This document shows positions 51,743-60,212 of a stretch of DNA of 64,000 nt, piece after piece. The notes beneath the pieces were generated by a model that was not told the DNA's origin, searched no databases, and was given only the letters and a program-made list of their open reading frames with translations. Location of the stretch: contig JAHYIY010000002.1 in NCBI GenBank assembly GCA_019429255.1, positions 62,001 to 126,000 on the forward strand. Direction: 5' to 3'. Each line of letters opens with the position of its first letter. Positions within the stretch are counted from its first letter, which is position 1. The stretch is from Desulfuromonadales bacterium (GTDB taxonomy: Bacteria; Desulfobacterota; Desulfuromonadia; Desulfuromonadales; Geopsychrobacteraceae). Both the position numbers and the translations under genes were made by a program.

Positions 51743-53206
51743 ATGGCAAAAAATAAATATATTGGAATTTTAGCGTTGTTGCTGACCCTGCTGGTTAGTG
51801 GATTCTCTCCTCTGTCGGCACAAGACAGCGGTCTTGACAGCTTGCGTGAAACGGGTAAAGCCTTTCGCAGTGTTGCCCGGGATGTTTCGCCGGCGGTTGT
51901 CTACATCCAGGTGGAAAAGGAAGTCCAGGTGCGCAGCCGTGATCCTTGGACTAACCCCTTTGAGGGCAGCCCCTTTGGTGAAGAGTTTTTTCGCCGCTTT
52001 TTTGGCGAGCCACCGCGGGGAGAAGCTCCGGATCGCCCTCAGCGCCGAACGACAGGTCAGGGCTCGGGCTTTTTAATCTCTGCTGATGGCTACATCATGA
52101 CCAACAATCATGTTGTCGGGGATGCTGACAAAATCACCGTGCAATTTCAGGATGGCCGGGAATTTGAGGCCGAGCTGGTAGGTGCCGACCCTCCCACAGA
52201 TGTCGCCCTGATCAGAATCGATGCGAAAGAAGAACTTCCTTACATCAAGTTGGGTGATTCAGATCATCTTGAAGTTGGTGATTGGGTGCTGGCCTTTGGC
52301 AATCCCTTTGGTCTGTCTCATACCATGACCGCCGGGATTGTCAGCGCCAAAGGGCGCAGTGGCATCGGTCTGACCGATTACGAAAATTTCATCCAGACCG
52401 ATGCCGCCATCAATCCGGGTAATTCCGGCGGACCACTGGTCAATCTGGACGGTGAGGCGATTGGCATGAACACAGCGATCTTCAGTCGCAGTGGCGGTTA
52501 CATGGGCATTGGCTTCGCTATTCCCATCAATATGGCCAAAAATATTTATCTGCAGCTGGCTGAACACGGCAAGGTTACCCGCGGCCGTATTGGCGTCTAC
52601 ATTCAGGACCTGACCCGCGAACTGGCGGAATCCTTTGATATCGATCAGCGCCAGGGGATACTGGTATCGCAGGTGATGGAAGGTTCTGCAGCAGAAAAGG
52701 GTGGACTTAAACAGGGGGATGTCATCATCAAATTAAACGGCGCTGAGGTTGAAAATGTTGCTGCGTTTCGCAACCAGGTGGCTTTGACCCGTCCCGGTAC
52801 CACCATTGAACTGGAAATTTTGCGTAAGGGTAAAGTGCGCAAACACAAGATCGTTGTTGATACCATGGAAGTCGAAATCGCCGCAGGGGAAGGAGCGCCG
52901 GCTGCTGAAGCCGGCACGGATGCCTTGCCCCAGATCGGTTTGCGGTTGCAGAAGTTGACCGCGGAGTTGGCCGAGCAGTTCGGCTATCAGCAAAATCGTG
53001 GGGTGTTAGTGGCGGCGGTTGAACCTGGATCGGTAGCCGCGCGCGCTGGTATCGAGGCCGGTGCCCTGATTGAAGAGGTTAACCGGGCCGATGTTAATGA
53101 TCCTAAGGAGGTTGTTTCTCTGATCGAAAAGAGTAAAAGGGATACGGTTCTGTTGCTGGTCCGGCAAGGCAGTGGCAGCCGCTATATTGCTTTGCGCTAC
53201 AGATAG
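51743..53206 (+). CDS. degP: periplasmic serine protease DegP/HtrA (Do family)
   Basis: 487 residues. Signal peptide (YIGILALLLTLLVSGFSPLSAQ). Trypsin-like catalytic triad His123 (MTNNHVVGDAD), Asp153 (TDVALIRI) and Ser228 (NPGNSGGPLV). Two PDZ domains follow: about 290-380 (GILVSQVMEGSAAEKGGLKQGDVIIKLNG) and about 400-487 (GVLVAAVEPGSVAARAGIEAGALIEEVN). Degrades and chaperones misfolded envelope proteins. ATG 51743 is behind AAGGAG; the track start is too early. Confidence 0.95.
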   Translation: MAKNKYIGILALLLTLLVSGFSPLSAQDSGLDSLRETGKAFRSVARDVSPAVVYIQVEKEVQVRSRDPWTNPFEGSPFGEEFFRRFFGEPPRGEAPDRPQRRTTGQGSGFLISADGYIMTNNHVVGDADKITVQFQDGREFEAELVGADPPTDVALIRIDAKEELPYIKLGDSDHLEVGDWVLAFGNPFGLSHTMTAGIVSAKGRSGIGLTDYENFIQTDAAINPGNSGGPLVNLDGEAIGMNTAIFSRSGGYMGIGFAIPINMAKNIYLQLAEHGKVTRGRIGVYIQDLTRELAESFDIDQRQGILVSQVMEGSAAEKGGLKQGDVIIKLNGAEVENVAAFRNQVALTRPGTTIELEILRKGKVRKHKIVVDTMEVEIAAGEGAPAAEAGTDALPQIGLRLQKLTAELAEQFGYQQNRGVLVAAVEPGSVAARAGIEAGALIEEVNRADVNDPKEVVSLIEKSKRDTVLLLVRQGSGSRYIALRYR

Positions 53207-53288
53207 GAACATAGGTCAACCGGGGCTCTGCTCAGCGTCGGAAGGCCATCACATACTTTTATTGAACGTTACCTCCTACGTTCATTTT

Positions 53289-53317
53289 GGGGAATCAGCA
53301 GGGTTCCCCTTTTTTTT
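53289..53317 (+). terminator. intrinsic terminator after degP
   Basis: GGGGAA (53289-53294) pairs with TTCCCC (53304-53309), followed by eight T. A second inverted repeat, TGAACG/CGTTCA, lies just upstream. Confidence 0.8.
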
Positions 53318-53402
53318 ATCCAAAATCTGCGTTAAAAGCAGTTAGACTTAATTCTTGTCGGAATCATGTGGCGTGCGGTTCGGAAATGACAGGAGCCTAT
53401 TA

Positions 53403-53780
53403 ATGAAATTCAAGCTTATTGTGTTCACAGTGTTGCTGGCTGTGGTTCTGGCTTTTGTATACCAGAACAGTGTCCCGGTGGCGGTGCGTTTTTTCAATGG
53501 GGAGTATGTGCTGCCTTTTGCCTTGTTGCTGATGGTGGTTCTTGCTGTCGGGGTGCTGCTGGGAATGCTGCTGGTATTAAGGCGCCAGTCCTATAACAGA
53601 AAGAAAAAGACTGCCAAAGAAGCCCAGCAAAAGGTGGCGGCTGCTACAGCTGCCAGTGATGCCGGCCATGCCGGTCAAGATTCAGTGACCGAACCGCTGG
53701 CGCAGGAAACAACCGTTGTAACAGGAGAAGATCATGAGTCAAACAATACTGATCACCGGGGCAACAGCAGGGTTTGGTAG
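53403..53780 (+). CDS. lapA: LapA-domain (DUF1049) inner-membrane protein
   Basis: 125 residues. Two membrane segments (IVFTVLLAVVLAFVYQNSVPVAVRFF and LPFALLLMVVLAVGVLLGMLLVL), the LapA_dom pattern of E. coli YciS, which helps regulate lipopolysaccharide assembly. A charged cytoplasmic tail (KKKTAKEAQQ...) follows. The last 47 bp overlap the SDR gene, unusually long, in another frame. ATG 53403 is behind AGGAG. Confidence 0.82.
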   Translation: MKFKLIVFTVLLAVVLAFVYQNSVPVAVRFFNGEYVLPFALLLMVVLAVGVLLGMLLVLRRQSYNRKKKTAKEAQQKVAAATAASDAGHAGQDSVTEPLAQETTVVTGEDHESNNTDHRGNSRVW

Positions 53781-54516
53781 CGCTTGTGCCCGTCTGTTTG
53801 CCCATCATGGCTGGCAACTGATCCTTGCTGGCCGCCGCGCCGAACGCCTGCAGGCGTTACAGCAGGAACTCGGAGACGCGGTCAGCGCTATCTTGACCCT
53901 TGATGTGCGTGATCGAGGGGCGGTGTTCACCCAGCTTGGCGATCTGTCTGCTGTCGATGTGTTGCTCAATAATGCCGGTTTGGCCCTGGGGCTGGAACCC
54001 GCCTGGGATGTTGATATTGATGACTGGGATACCATGATCGACACCAATATCAAGGGACTGACTTACTGTACCCGGGCGCTGTTGCCACAGATGGTCAAGC
54101 GCAACAGCGGTCATGTCGTCAATATCGGGTCCACCGCCGGTAGCTGGCCCTATCCGGGTGGTAATGTCTACGGTGCCACCAAGGCCTTTGTGGAGCAATT
54201 CAGCCGTAATCTGCGTGCTGATTTGCTTGGGAAGCGGGTGCGGGTTACCTATATTGCGCCGGGAATGGCCGAGAGTGAATTTTCCCAGGTGCGCTTCAAG
54301 GGGGATACGGACAAGGCCGCCCAGGTGTATCGGGGAGTTACCCCCTTGCGCCCTGAAGATATTGCCGCAACCGTCTACTGGGTGGTCACCCAGCCCTCCC
54401 ATGTCAATATTAATGCCATTGAATTGATGCCGGTTCAGCAGAGCTGGAATGCTCTGGCGGTTCAACGCGATGAAAACAAATCCCTAAAGGACAGGGCGGC
54501 TGCTGTCGACAGGTAG
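53734..54516 (+). CDS. YdfG-like short-chain dehydrogenase
   Basis: 260 residues. SDR fold: ILITGATAGFGSACARLF (TGxxxGxG NADP motif with Arg/Arg in AGRRAERL), NNAG in DVLLNNAGLALG, catalytic Ser/Tyr/Lys in NIGSTAGSWPYPGGNVYGATKAFVEQFSRNLR. The block matches YdfG, an NADP-dependent 3-hydroxyacid dehydrogenase acting on serine and 3-hydroxypropionate. Start ATG 53734 with GGAGAAG just upstream, inside lapA. Likely coupled to lapA. Confidence 0.88.
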   Translation: MSQTILITGATAGFGSACARLFAHHGWQLILAGRRAERLQALQQELGDAVSAILTLDVRDRGAVFTQLGDLSAVDVLLNNAGLALGLEPAWDVDIDDWDTMIDTNIKGLTYCTRALLPQMVKRNSGHVVNIGSTAGSWPYPGGNVYGATKAFVEQFSRNLRADLLGKRVRVTYIAPGMAESEFSQVRFKGDTDKAAQVYRGVTPLRPEDIAATVYWVVTQPSHVNINAIELMPVQQSWNALAVQRDENKSLKDRAAAVDR

Positions 54517-55305
54517 GTGGAAAGGTTGTTTTTTTGGTTTTTCAGCCGGTTGCTCAATGCCAGCGAGAGATGGAAGGCCATGGCCGACTTACGTGTCACC
54601 GATACCCAGGGTTATCTGCTCTACCGTGAAGTGGAGCCGGTCCAGCCCTATCCGCGCATCGACCCGCAGCAGCCCTATGATGAAAAACCCCGTACCCAGG
54701 ATCAGGCGCGGGAAAAAAAAGACACGCACCTGCGCCGGCGTTTTGTTGCCATGCGTCACTTGATTGACCGCTTAAAAGAGTTCGGACAGCTGGAACGGAT
54801 CAATTATTCGACGCTGGTGAATAACCTGGGAAACATCGGTGTTGCCCACGCCGACAAAGAGCTTTTTGAATTGCTGCAAGCCCACCAGGTGCCTGACTCT
54901 GGACTTAATCATCTGGCCGCCCAGATTCGCCCCTTGATCGTCGCCCCTGATATTGGCTTTGGCCCACCCCTCGAGGTCGAGCAAAATGTTCTCCCCTATT
55001 TCAGCAGGGGGTTATCGGCGGTGCAGCTCCGCTATCTTCATCTGGAATTGTTGCCGGGTCAGGAAGGGCCGGTGCTGGTCGATGCCATTGCCCGTGACGG
55101 ATCATTTCGTTGTGCCACCAGACGTTTACGGGTGGAATTTCACCCGCAAGTCAAAACGCAGTACGATTGCGCCCTTGTGATCGACATCCGCATTATTGTC
55201 GCTGTCGGCGAAATGGACGAGGACAAACGTCGTGCCATCCTTTTTGAACGCTTCCCCGGTGTTTTTGCACTCTATACTGACAAGCAGATCAGCCTGTCGA
55301 TATGA
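54517..55305 (+). CDS. protein of unknown function
   Basis: 262 residues. I do not recognise the family. A hydrophobic-aromatic N-terminus (LFFWFFSRLLNASERW) could be a membrane patch if the GTG start at 54517 is right; an ATG at 54580 (MADLRVTDTQGYLLYREVEP) is the alternative. The middle is charged (EKPRTQDQAREKKDTHLRRRF), then a folded alpha/beta-like region (LHLELLPGQEGPVLVDAIARDG...CALVIDIRIIVAVGEMDEDKR). It directly follows the SDR gene, so it may be in the same unit. Codon use looks ordinary. Confidence 0.6.
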   Translation: MERLFFWFFSRLLNASERWKAMADLRVTDTQGYLLYREVEPVQPYPRIDPQQPYDEKPRTQDQAREKKDTHLRRRFVAMRHLIDRLKEFGQLERINYSTLVNNLGNIGVAHADKELFELLQAHQVPDSGLNHLAAQIRPLIVAPDIGFGPPLEVEQNVLPYFSRGLSAVQLRYLHLELLPGQEGPVLVDAIARDGSFRCATRRLRVEFHPQVKTQYDCALVIDIRIIVAVGEMDEDKRRAILFERFPGVFALYTDKQISLSI

Positions 55306-55324
55306 CAGGGCGCTGTTAAGGGTT

Positions 55325-55361
55325 TTACAACATCCTGTCAGTTTCTGTCAGGATATTGTAA
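55325..55361. promoter_or_regulatory. long imperfect dyad before the isochorismatase gene
   Basis: TTACAAcATCCTG and CAGGATaTTGTAA form 13-bp inverted arms with one mismatch around an 11-bp centre with TGTCA direct repeats. No T-run, so an operator or regulatory hairpin rather than a terminator. Confidence 0.5.
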
Positions 55362-55438
55362 GGTATGCTGGTTAAACACCAGCAGGCTTTGGACTCAAAT
55401 CACATAGGAATGTCATAAAAGCAAAAAAGGAGCGAATC

Positions 55439-56017
55439 ATGGCAGAAATTAGAAATAAATTTTGGTTGGAGGCTTCACACACAGCGCTGCTGGTTGTCGA
55501 TGTCCAGGACAAATTGGTAGGGGCAATGGATCAGCAACTTTATCAGCAGTTGCTGCAGAATGTGCCATTGCTGATAGCAGGTTTTAAGACCCTTGGCTTG
55601 CCGATGATCGCTACCGAGCAGTATTCAAAAGGGCTCGGACACACGATTACCGAGTTGCAGAGTGCTACCGAGCAAAGCTGTATTGAAAAACTGACATTCA
55701 GTTGCTGCGGTGATGAAGGTTTTGTTTCGGCCTTGCGTGAAACCAATGCCCGACAGATCGTTGTGGTTGGTATGGAAACCCATGTCTGCGTATTGCAGAC
55801 AGTGATCGACCTACTTGATCAGGGGTATGGTGTCCACCTGGTACGCGATGCCGTCAGTTCGCGCTTCGCCAGTGATTATGCCACTGCCCTGGAACTGGCA
55901 GCTGCCGCCGGTGCAGTGATTACAACAACGGAAACGGTACTATTTCAGTTGATCAAGGTGGCCGGTAGTGATGATTTCAAGGCCATTTCCAGGCTGGTTC
56001 GACAGCGGATAAAGTAA
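55439..56017 (+). CDS. isochorismatase-family cysteine hydrolase
   Basis: 192 residues. Cysteine-hydrolase fold with Asp in ALLVVDVQDKL, Lys in IEKLTFSCC and the nucleophile Cys in GMETHVCVLQTVIDLL, the Asp-Lys-Cys triad of the isochorismatase/YcaC-like group. The substrate (ureido or amide compound) is not evident. ATG 55439 lies behind AAGGAG; its stop overlaps the DksA-like start by one base. Confidence 0.88.
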   Translation: MAEIRNKFWLEASHTALLVVDVQDKLVGAMDQQLYQQLLQNVPLLIAGFKTLGLPMIATEQYSKGLGHTITELQSATEQSCIEKLTFSCCGDEGFVSALRETNARQIVVVGMETHVCVLQTVIDLLDQGYGVHLVRDAVSSRFASDYATALELAAAAGAVITTTETVLFQLIKVAGSDDFKAISRLVRQRIK

Positions 56018-56367
56018 TGGAACTTAATGACGCAGAGCTGCAGCAGTTTGGCAAAAAGCTGCTGCAGTTGAAAACGGATATCGAGCAGTTGCTGACCGAC
56101 TCTATCGACAGTAGCCGCCCTGTTGATCTCGAATTATCCATTGGTCGTCTGTCCCGGGTTGATGCGATGCAGCAGCAGGCCATGGCTAAAGCCAATCGTG
56201 AAGGACATCAGCGTCGTCTGGTACTGATTGATGCTGCCTTGCGGGCATTGAAAGGTGGACGTTACGGATTGTGTCGCAGCTGTGAAGAGCCGATCAGCTT
56301 AAGGCGTCTTGAGGCACGACCCGAGACCCCTTTCTGTATTGAGTGTCAGACCGAACGCGAGGGGTAG
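56017..56367 (+). CDS. TraR/DksA-family C4 zinc-finger protein
   Basis: 116 residues. C-terminal zinc finger CRSCEEPISLRRLEARPETPFCIEC (C-x2-C-x18-C-x2-C type) after an N-terminal coiled coil. DksA binds RNA polymerase with a tip DxxDxA; here the tip reads LSRVDAMQQQAMAKA, so only one acidic residue of that motif remains. Likely to touch RNA polymerase but not as a full DksA. Overlaps the isochorismatase stop by one base. Confidence 0.85.
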   Translation: MELNDAELQQFGKKLLQLKTDIEQLLTDSIDSSRPVDLELSIGRLSRVDAMQQQAMAKANREGHQRRLVLIDAALRALKGGRYGLCRSCEEPISLRRLEARPETPFCIECQTEREG

Positions 56368-56370
56368 CAG

Positions 56371-56808
56371 ATGTCGAACCTGGTACTCATGCTGTTGATT
56401 GCCTGTGGTGGTGTAGCTGTTGCGATTCAGCCCTCGATTAATGCCCGGCTGGCGCAAAAGACCGGCTTTCTCGAAGCTGCCACTATCTCGTTTGCCGTCG
56501 GCACCCTGGTGTTGCTGCTGATTTCTCTGCTGTCCGGTCAAGGAAGCTTCCGGCGGGTTGTTGAGGTGCCCTGGTGGCAGCTCACCGGCGGGCTGTTTGG
56601 GGCTTTTTTTGTGACCATGACGATTATCGGGGTGCCGCGCATCGGCACCACAGCGGTGCTGGCTTTAACGATTGCCTCCCAACTGGCCGCCGGTCTGGTG
56701 ATGGATCATTATGGGGTTTTCGGCATGCGCGGAATCCCCGTTGACGGCAAGCGTATCCTTGGCATTGCGTTGCTGTTGATTGGTGTTTTCCTGGTGTGTA
56801 AGAGGTAG
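56371..56808 (+). CDS. DMT-superfamily / DUF606 (YdcZ-like) membrane protein
   Basis: 145 residues with five membrane segments: LVLMLLIACGGVAVAIQPSINARLAQ (PSINARLA is a DUF606 mark), ATISFAVGTLVLLLISLL, LTGGLFGAFFVTMTIIGVP, LALTIASQLAAGLVMDHYG and a C-terminal LGIALLLIGVFLVCKR. Half-size members of the drug/metabolite family function as homo- or heterodimers. Substrate unknown. Three bases after the DksA-like gene; the GGGAAGT array starts three bases after its stop codon. Confidence 0.85.
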   Translation: MSNLVLMLLIACGGVAVAIQPSINARLAQKTGFLEAATISFAVGTLVLLLISLLSGQGSFRRVVEVPWWQLTGGLFGAFFVTMTIIGVPRIGTTAVLALTIASQLAAGLVMDHYGVFGMRGIPVDGKRILGIALLLIGVFLVCKR

Positions 56809-56810
56809 AT

Positions 56811-56894
56811 GGGAAGTGGGAAGTGGGAAGTGGGAAGTGGGAAGTGGGAAGTGGGAAGTGGGAAGTGGGAAGTGGGAAGTGGGAAGTGGGAAGT
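56811..56894 (+). repeat. 12 perfect tandem copies of GGGAAGT
   Basis: 84 bp of the heptamer GGGAAGT, 12 exact copies, then GGGGAAAT. It lies between the converging DUF606 and DUF3024 genes. Every four units give G3N4G3N4G3N4G3, so three G-quadruplexes are possible on the plus strand. The minus-strand track ORFs with SHFPLPT repeats (56624, 56665) are translations of this array. Confidence 0.95.
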
Positions 56895-56909
56895 GGGGAA
56901 ATAGGCAAT

Positions 56910-57254
56910 TTAGTCGTGCCGGAAAAAGCGTAATGGATCCTGGTTGATGGCGGTGAGTAGTTTGTCCAGCTCCAGGGTCGGACCGACGCCCAGATAGAGC
57001 TGCCAGTGGGAACCGTTCTGGTGGTGCAGGCTCCACTGGTTGAGCTCCAGGTTGAAGCGCAGTTGGGCCATAGGTAGTTCGTGGGTTGTTGTCGTCTTGC
57101 CCGTTCCCTTTCTGACTTCAAATAGATGAACCTGTAAACCGGCAATGCGATAATTCAGCTGGCGCGGGTTTATCGGGCGTTGGCCTGCGCTTCGGCAAAA
57201 ATCATCAAGTTTGCGCAGCGCACTTTTATGTAAAAATTCCGGCAGTTCGCTCAT
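56910..57254 (-). CDS. DUF3024 family protein
   Basis: 114 residues from ATG 57254. Recognised by ALRKLDDFCRSAGQRPINPRQLNYRIAGLQVHLFEVR and the C-terminal LRFNLELNQWSLHHQNGSHWQLYL...LDKLLTAINQDPLRFF. It may bind nucleic acid but there is no proof. AAAGGG lies six bases before the start; the track version begins inside the ubiD gene. Converges on the GGGAAGT repeat. Confidence 0.75.
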   Translation of the reverse strand: MSELPEFLHKSALRKLDDFCRSAGQRPINPRQLNYRIAGLQVHLFEVRKGTGKTTTTHELPMAQLRFNLELNQWSLHHQNGSHWQLYLGVGPTLELDKLLTAINQDPLRFFRHD

Positions 57255-57267
57255 AGTGGACCCTTTG

Positions 57268-59109
57268 TCAAATAATGCCATGCAGTGGCCCCCCCGCAGC
57301 TCCAAGTTCGTCGACCTGCTTTTCGATATCAGGATCGTCAATCAAGGGCGGCGCATGGTGCGGCTTGATGCGCGCATCGATCACCACAGAGCCATCACAG
57401 CCCCAGTGCTTGTTGCGATTCCAGGCCGCAATACCGTACAGATCGGTAGCCGGATTGGAGCGGGTAAAGGTGACCCACAGCCAGTTGTTCAGGGTAGCAG
57501 AGCAGAAATCACTGTCGTTGACAACGATAATCAAAGGAAACCTGTTGATGGGATGATCGCTGGCGTAATAGCTGCACAGGCGCAGCAAATCTGGATCTCC
57601 TTCGCTGCTGTGGGCGCTGCAGGTTGGCCCGTTAATCAGTAGAATGCCGGCAGTAGCCAGGCGTGGAGCCGAAAAACCGACCGGTAGATCAAGCTCAGCT
57701 GGAATCTGTACAGGCAGCTCGCGGCGTTTTCCCCCCGTCGCGGCCATCACCACTTTTGATCCCTGGTTCAGCCCGTGGCCGCTGTAGTCGAGGGTGTCGA
57801 TGGTGGTCGCGGTATGAAAATGCAGGTCGCGGCGCCAGTCGATACGTTCAAGAAGGTGCTGGAAAAAGGCTGGAATATCGTGAATATCGAGGTCGGGATT
57901 GTCGTTAGCCGCGACCATCAGCAGATACTTGGCCAACGACAGTTGCCCCTGTCCGAGGATAGCGCAAGCCTGGGTCAGCAGTTCCTGGGGTCGATCGGTC
58001 TGGTCGAAGGGGGTGTAACGCTCGCTGCCGATTGCCAGCAGCAACGGATGAACACCGGCAGCGTCAACCGCATGGACCGCTTTAATGCCGGGGAGCACAT
58101 CAGGGATCAGCGCGCCGGTAAGTTCGTGGATAAAGGCGCCGAAGCTGGTGTCTTCCTGGGGAGGTCGGCCAACGGTGGTAAAGGGCCAGATGGCATCAGG
58201 CCGATGATAGACCCGTTCCACCTTGAGGACGGGAAAATTATGGGCCAGGCTGTAATAACCGAGGTGATCGCCGAAGGGCCCTTCCGGTTTTAGTTGCGCA
58301 GGATCAACGGTCCCGCAGATGACAAAGTCAGCCTCCGCCGGCATCGGCAGAAATCCTTCCGGTTGCACCATGGTAAGGCGCTGGCCGCCCAGCAGTCCGG
58401 CGAAGGACAGCTCCGGCATCCCCTCCGGCAAGGGCATGACCGCAGCGACCGTGAGGCTCGGCGGGCCGCCGACAAAAACATTGACCTTGAAGGGCAATCC
58501 CTTGTCAAGGGCCTCGCGCTGATGCACACCAATACCACGATGCAACTGATAATGGAGACCGGCTTCGCGATCCGCTTCATAGGCGTTACCGGAAATCTGC
58601 ACCCGATACATGCCCAGATTGGCATGACGCAGACCCGGCTTTTCGGCACTTTCGCTGTACACCTGGGGCAGGGTAATAAAGGCTCCGCCGTCGTCGGGCC
58701 AGCTCTTGATCTGCGGCAAGGCCCTCAACGTGGTTTGTCCGGCAAGGATCGGGCCGTTACTGATCTTGCGGGGCAAAAGATGCAAGGCTCCCAGCGGGGC
58801 ATTGAGGAGAGCCGCAGGAGAGCGCAGTAGATGTTTAGGGTCGAGCTTGAGTTTAACCAGGGTGTCGATGCGGCGCAGCGTGTCGCGAAACAGAAAGCGG
58901 GTACGTTCCAGGGTGCCGAAAAGATTCGCGACAGCGGCAAAGCGGCACCCCTTCAGATGGGTAAACAGCAACGTCGGACCCTGGTGTTGGTAAACCCGGC
59001 GTTGAATCGCTCCGGCCAGCAGATCGGCATCAATGGGACGGTTGATGCGGATCAGTTGTCCGGTTTGTTCAAGATCGTTGAGTGCTTGTCGCAGAGTTTT
59101 GTATCCCAT
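57268..59109 (-). CDS. UbiD-family (prenylated-FMN) decarboxylase
   Basis: 613 residues. Blocks of the UbiD family: YKTLRQALNDLEQTGQLIRINRPID, ADREAGLHYQLHRGIGVHQREAL, FVGGPPSLTVAAVMPLPEGMPELSFAGLLGG, FVICGTVDPAQLKPEGPFGDHLGYYSLAHNFPVLKVERVYHR and PFTTVGRPPQEDTSFG. It uses a prenylated FMN made by UbiX, not encoded here. Longer than E. coli UbiD (497 residues); substrate may be an aromatic or polyprenyl acid. ATG 59109. Confidence 0.87.
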   Translation of the reverse strand: MGYKTLRQALNDLEQTGQLIRINRPIDADLLAGAIQRRVYQHQGPTLLFTHLKGCRFAAVANLFGTLERTRFLFRDTLRRIDTLVKLKLDPKHLLRSPAALLNAPLGALHLLPRKISNGPILAGQTTLRALPQIKSWPDDGGAFITLPQVYSESAEKPGLRHANLGMYRVQISGNAYEADREAGLHYQLHRGIGVHQREALDKGLPFKVNVFVGGPPSLTVAAVMPLPEGMPELSFAGLLGGQRLTMVQPEGFLPMPAEADFVICGTVDPAQLKPEGPFGDHLGYYSLAHNFPVLKVERVYHRPDAIWPFTTVGRPPQEDTSFGAFIHELTGALIPDVLPGIKAVHAVDAAGVHPLLLAIGSERYTPFDQTDRPQELLTQACAILGQGQLSLAKYLLMVAANDNPDLDIHDIPAFFQHLLERIDWRRDLHFHTATTIDTLDYSGHGLNQGSKVVMAATGGKRRELPVQIPAELDLPVGFSAPRLATAGILLINGPTCSAHSSEGDPDLLRLCSYYASDHPINRFPLIIVVNDSDFCSATLNNWLWVTFTRSNPATDLYGIAAWNRNKHWGCDGSVVIDARIKPHHAPPLIDDPDIEKQVDELGAAGGPLHGII

Positions 59110-59359
59110 GAATAGTCTTTCTGCTAAGGGTAAAATTAACCGCTGCTCCAACTTCGGCGCCTGAAGTGACGGTGCTTAGCGAGCTCTTTTTCCTTCGTCC
59201 CTTGTTTATATGTCAGAAGCGCCTGAAAGGCAATCAGAGCACACTTTCCAGATATATGAATAATTAAATAAAAAAGAGAAAATGATGCTTGCCTGATTTT
59301 ATTGTTGCTTTTTAAAAAAAGAGAAAGAATAATCGTTCAAAATTTATGGAGTGTTTACA
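59110..59359. other. divergent intergenic region, ubiD-like / TetR regulator
   Basis: About 250 bp, AT-rich toward the regulator. It holds both divergent start regions and would contain an operator of the TetR-type protein. A repeated GAATAAT element occurs near 59257 and 59327. I see no clean palindrome. Confidence 0.35.
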
Positions 59360-59983
59360 ATGCAACATGTCAAGGCGCCGATAAGTCCCCCTGGCCGACT
59401 TAAAGTACGTACTATCGATCCGGAAAATAAGGCCCGCTGTGTTCTCGAGTCTGCCCGCCAGCTCTTTGTCCGGAAGGGCTACCATCGGGTTTCAGTACCG
59501 GATATTGTTCAGGATTCAGGTGTCAGTACCGGCGCCATCTATAATTTGTTTGGCAGCAAGGAAAATCTGGCGGCGACGGTGCAGGCGGAAACCATGAAGG
59601 ATTTTCACGCGATGTTTCTGGAACGACTGAGAGACCGTGAAAGTACTTACGATAAGCTGCACGCCTTTGCGGAAATAGTCTTTGAGGTGACAGAAAAAGA
59701 TCCCACCAGGATGGAGTATCTGTTGTTCATGCGCCACGCCGATTTTTTGGAGGACATGCCGCCGGTTTGTCTGACCGAACCCTTTCGCCTTGTTAGGCAA
59801 ATCGTAACCGAGGGGATGTCGCGCGGAGAGGTGAAACAAGGGGATTTTTTTGTCAGTGCAGTGAGTTTTACCGGAATTATTCTGCGCGCGGCGCAGCTTA
59901 ATTTGCAGTGTGTTCTGCCCAGGCCCTTGTCGGAGTTGAGCGCCGAGTTTATTCAGAACGCCTGGGATGCCATTAAAGCGTGA
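59360..59983 (+). CDS. TetR-family transcriptional regulator
   Basis: 207 residues. N-terminal helix-turn-helix: CVLESARQLFVRKGYHRVSVPDIVQDSGVSTGAIYNLFGSKENLAATV, a textbook TetR DNA-binding domain. The C-terminal ligand domain (about 75-207) is not specific. It lies divergent from the ubiD-like gene and upstream of the molybdoenzyme genes; either could be its target. ATG 59360 is behind TGGAG; the GTG at 59351 is less likely. Confidence 0.88.
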   Translation: MQHVKAPISPPGRLKVRTIDPENKARCVLESARQLFVRKGYHRVSVPDIVQDSGVSTGAIYNLFGSKENLAATVQAETMKDFHAMFLERLRDRESTYDKLHAFAEIVFEVTEKDPTRMEYLLFMRHADFLEDMPPVCLTEPFRLVRQIVTEGMSRGEVKQGDFFVSAVSFTGIILRAAQLNLQCVLPRPLSELSAEFIQNAWDAIKA

Positions 59984-60212
59984 GAAACAAGAACTGTGTA
60001 ATTGCGCAGTTTGTCAGTGCGCGTGACCACGGTTTTTGTTGACAGTTGAGGGTGAAGCAGTTACAGTTGCGTTAATGTTTTTTACAAACAGGTTTAATCA
60101 GCCCCAAGCGGGTATTTTTTATAATCAGCAATAAAAAAGAACATTCTTTCTATAACAGTGTTTGATTTTACCGCGATGGTACCATTTGACATTGTTATTT
60201 TGTATCTGTTCA
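59984..60212. other. gene-free region with a candidate promoter
   Basis: First part of a 429-bp gap. TTGACA (60039-60044) and TACAGT (60062-60067) with a 17-bp spacer could be a sigma-70 promoter. ATGGTACCAT is a 10-bp palindrome near 60175. The 60158-60343 ORF is part of the repeat described next and not a gene I support. Confidence 0.4.

Noticed and set aside
56811-56894. CRISPR array
   Set aside because: Heptamers are directly adjacent without spacers.
56624-57145. Proline-rich repeat protein (SHFPLPT)n on the minus strand
   Set aside because: Only a translation of the GGGAAGT array with no start or known domain; kept as a repeat.
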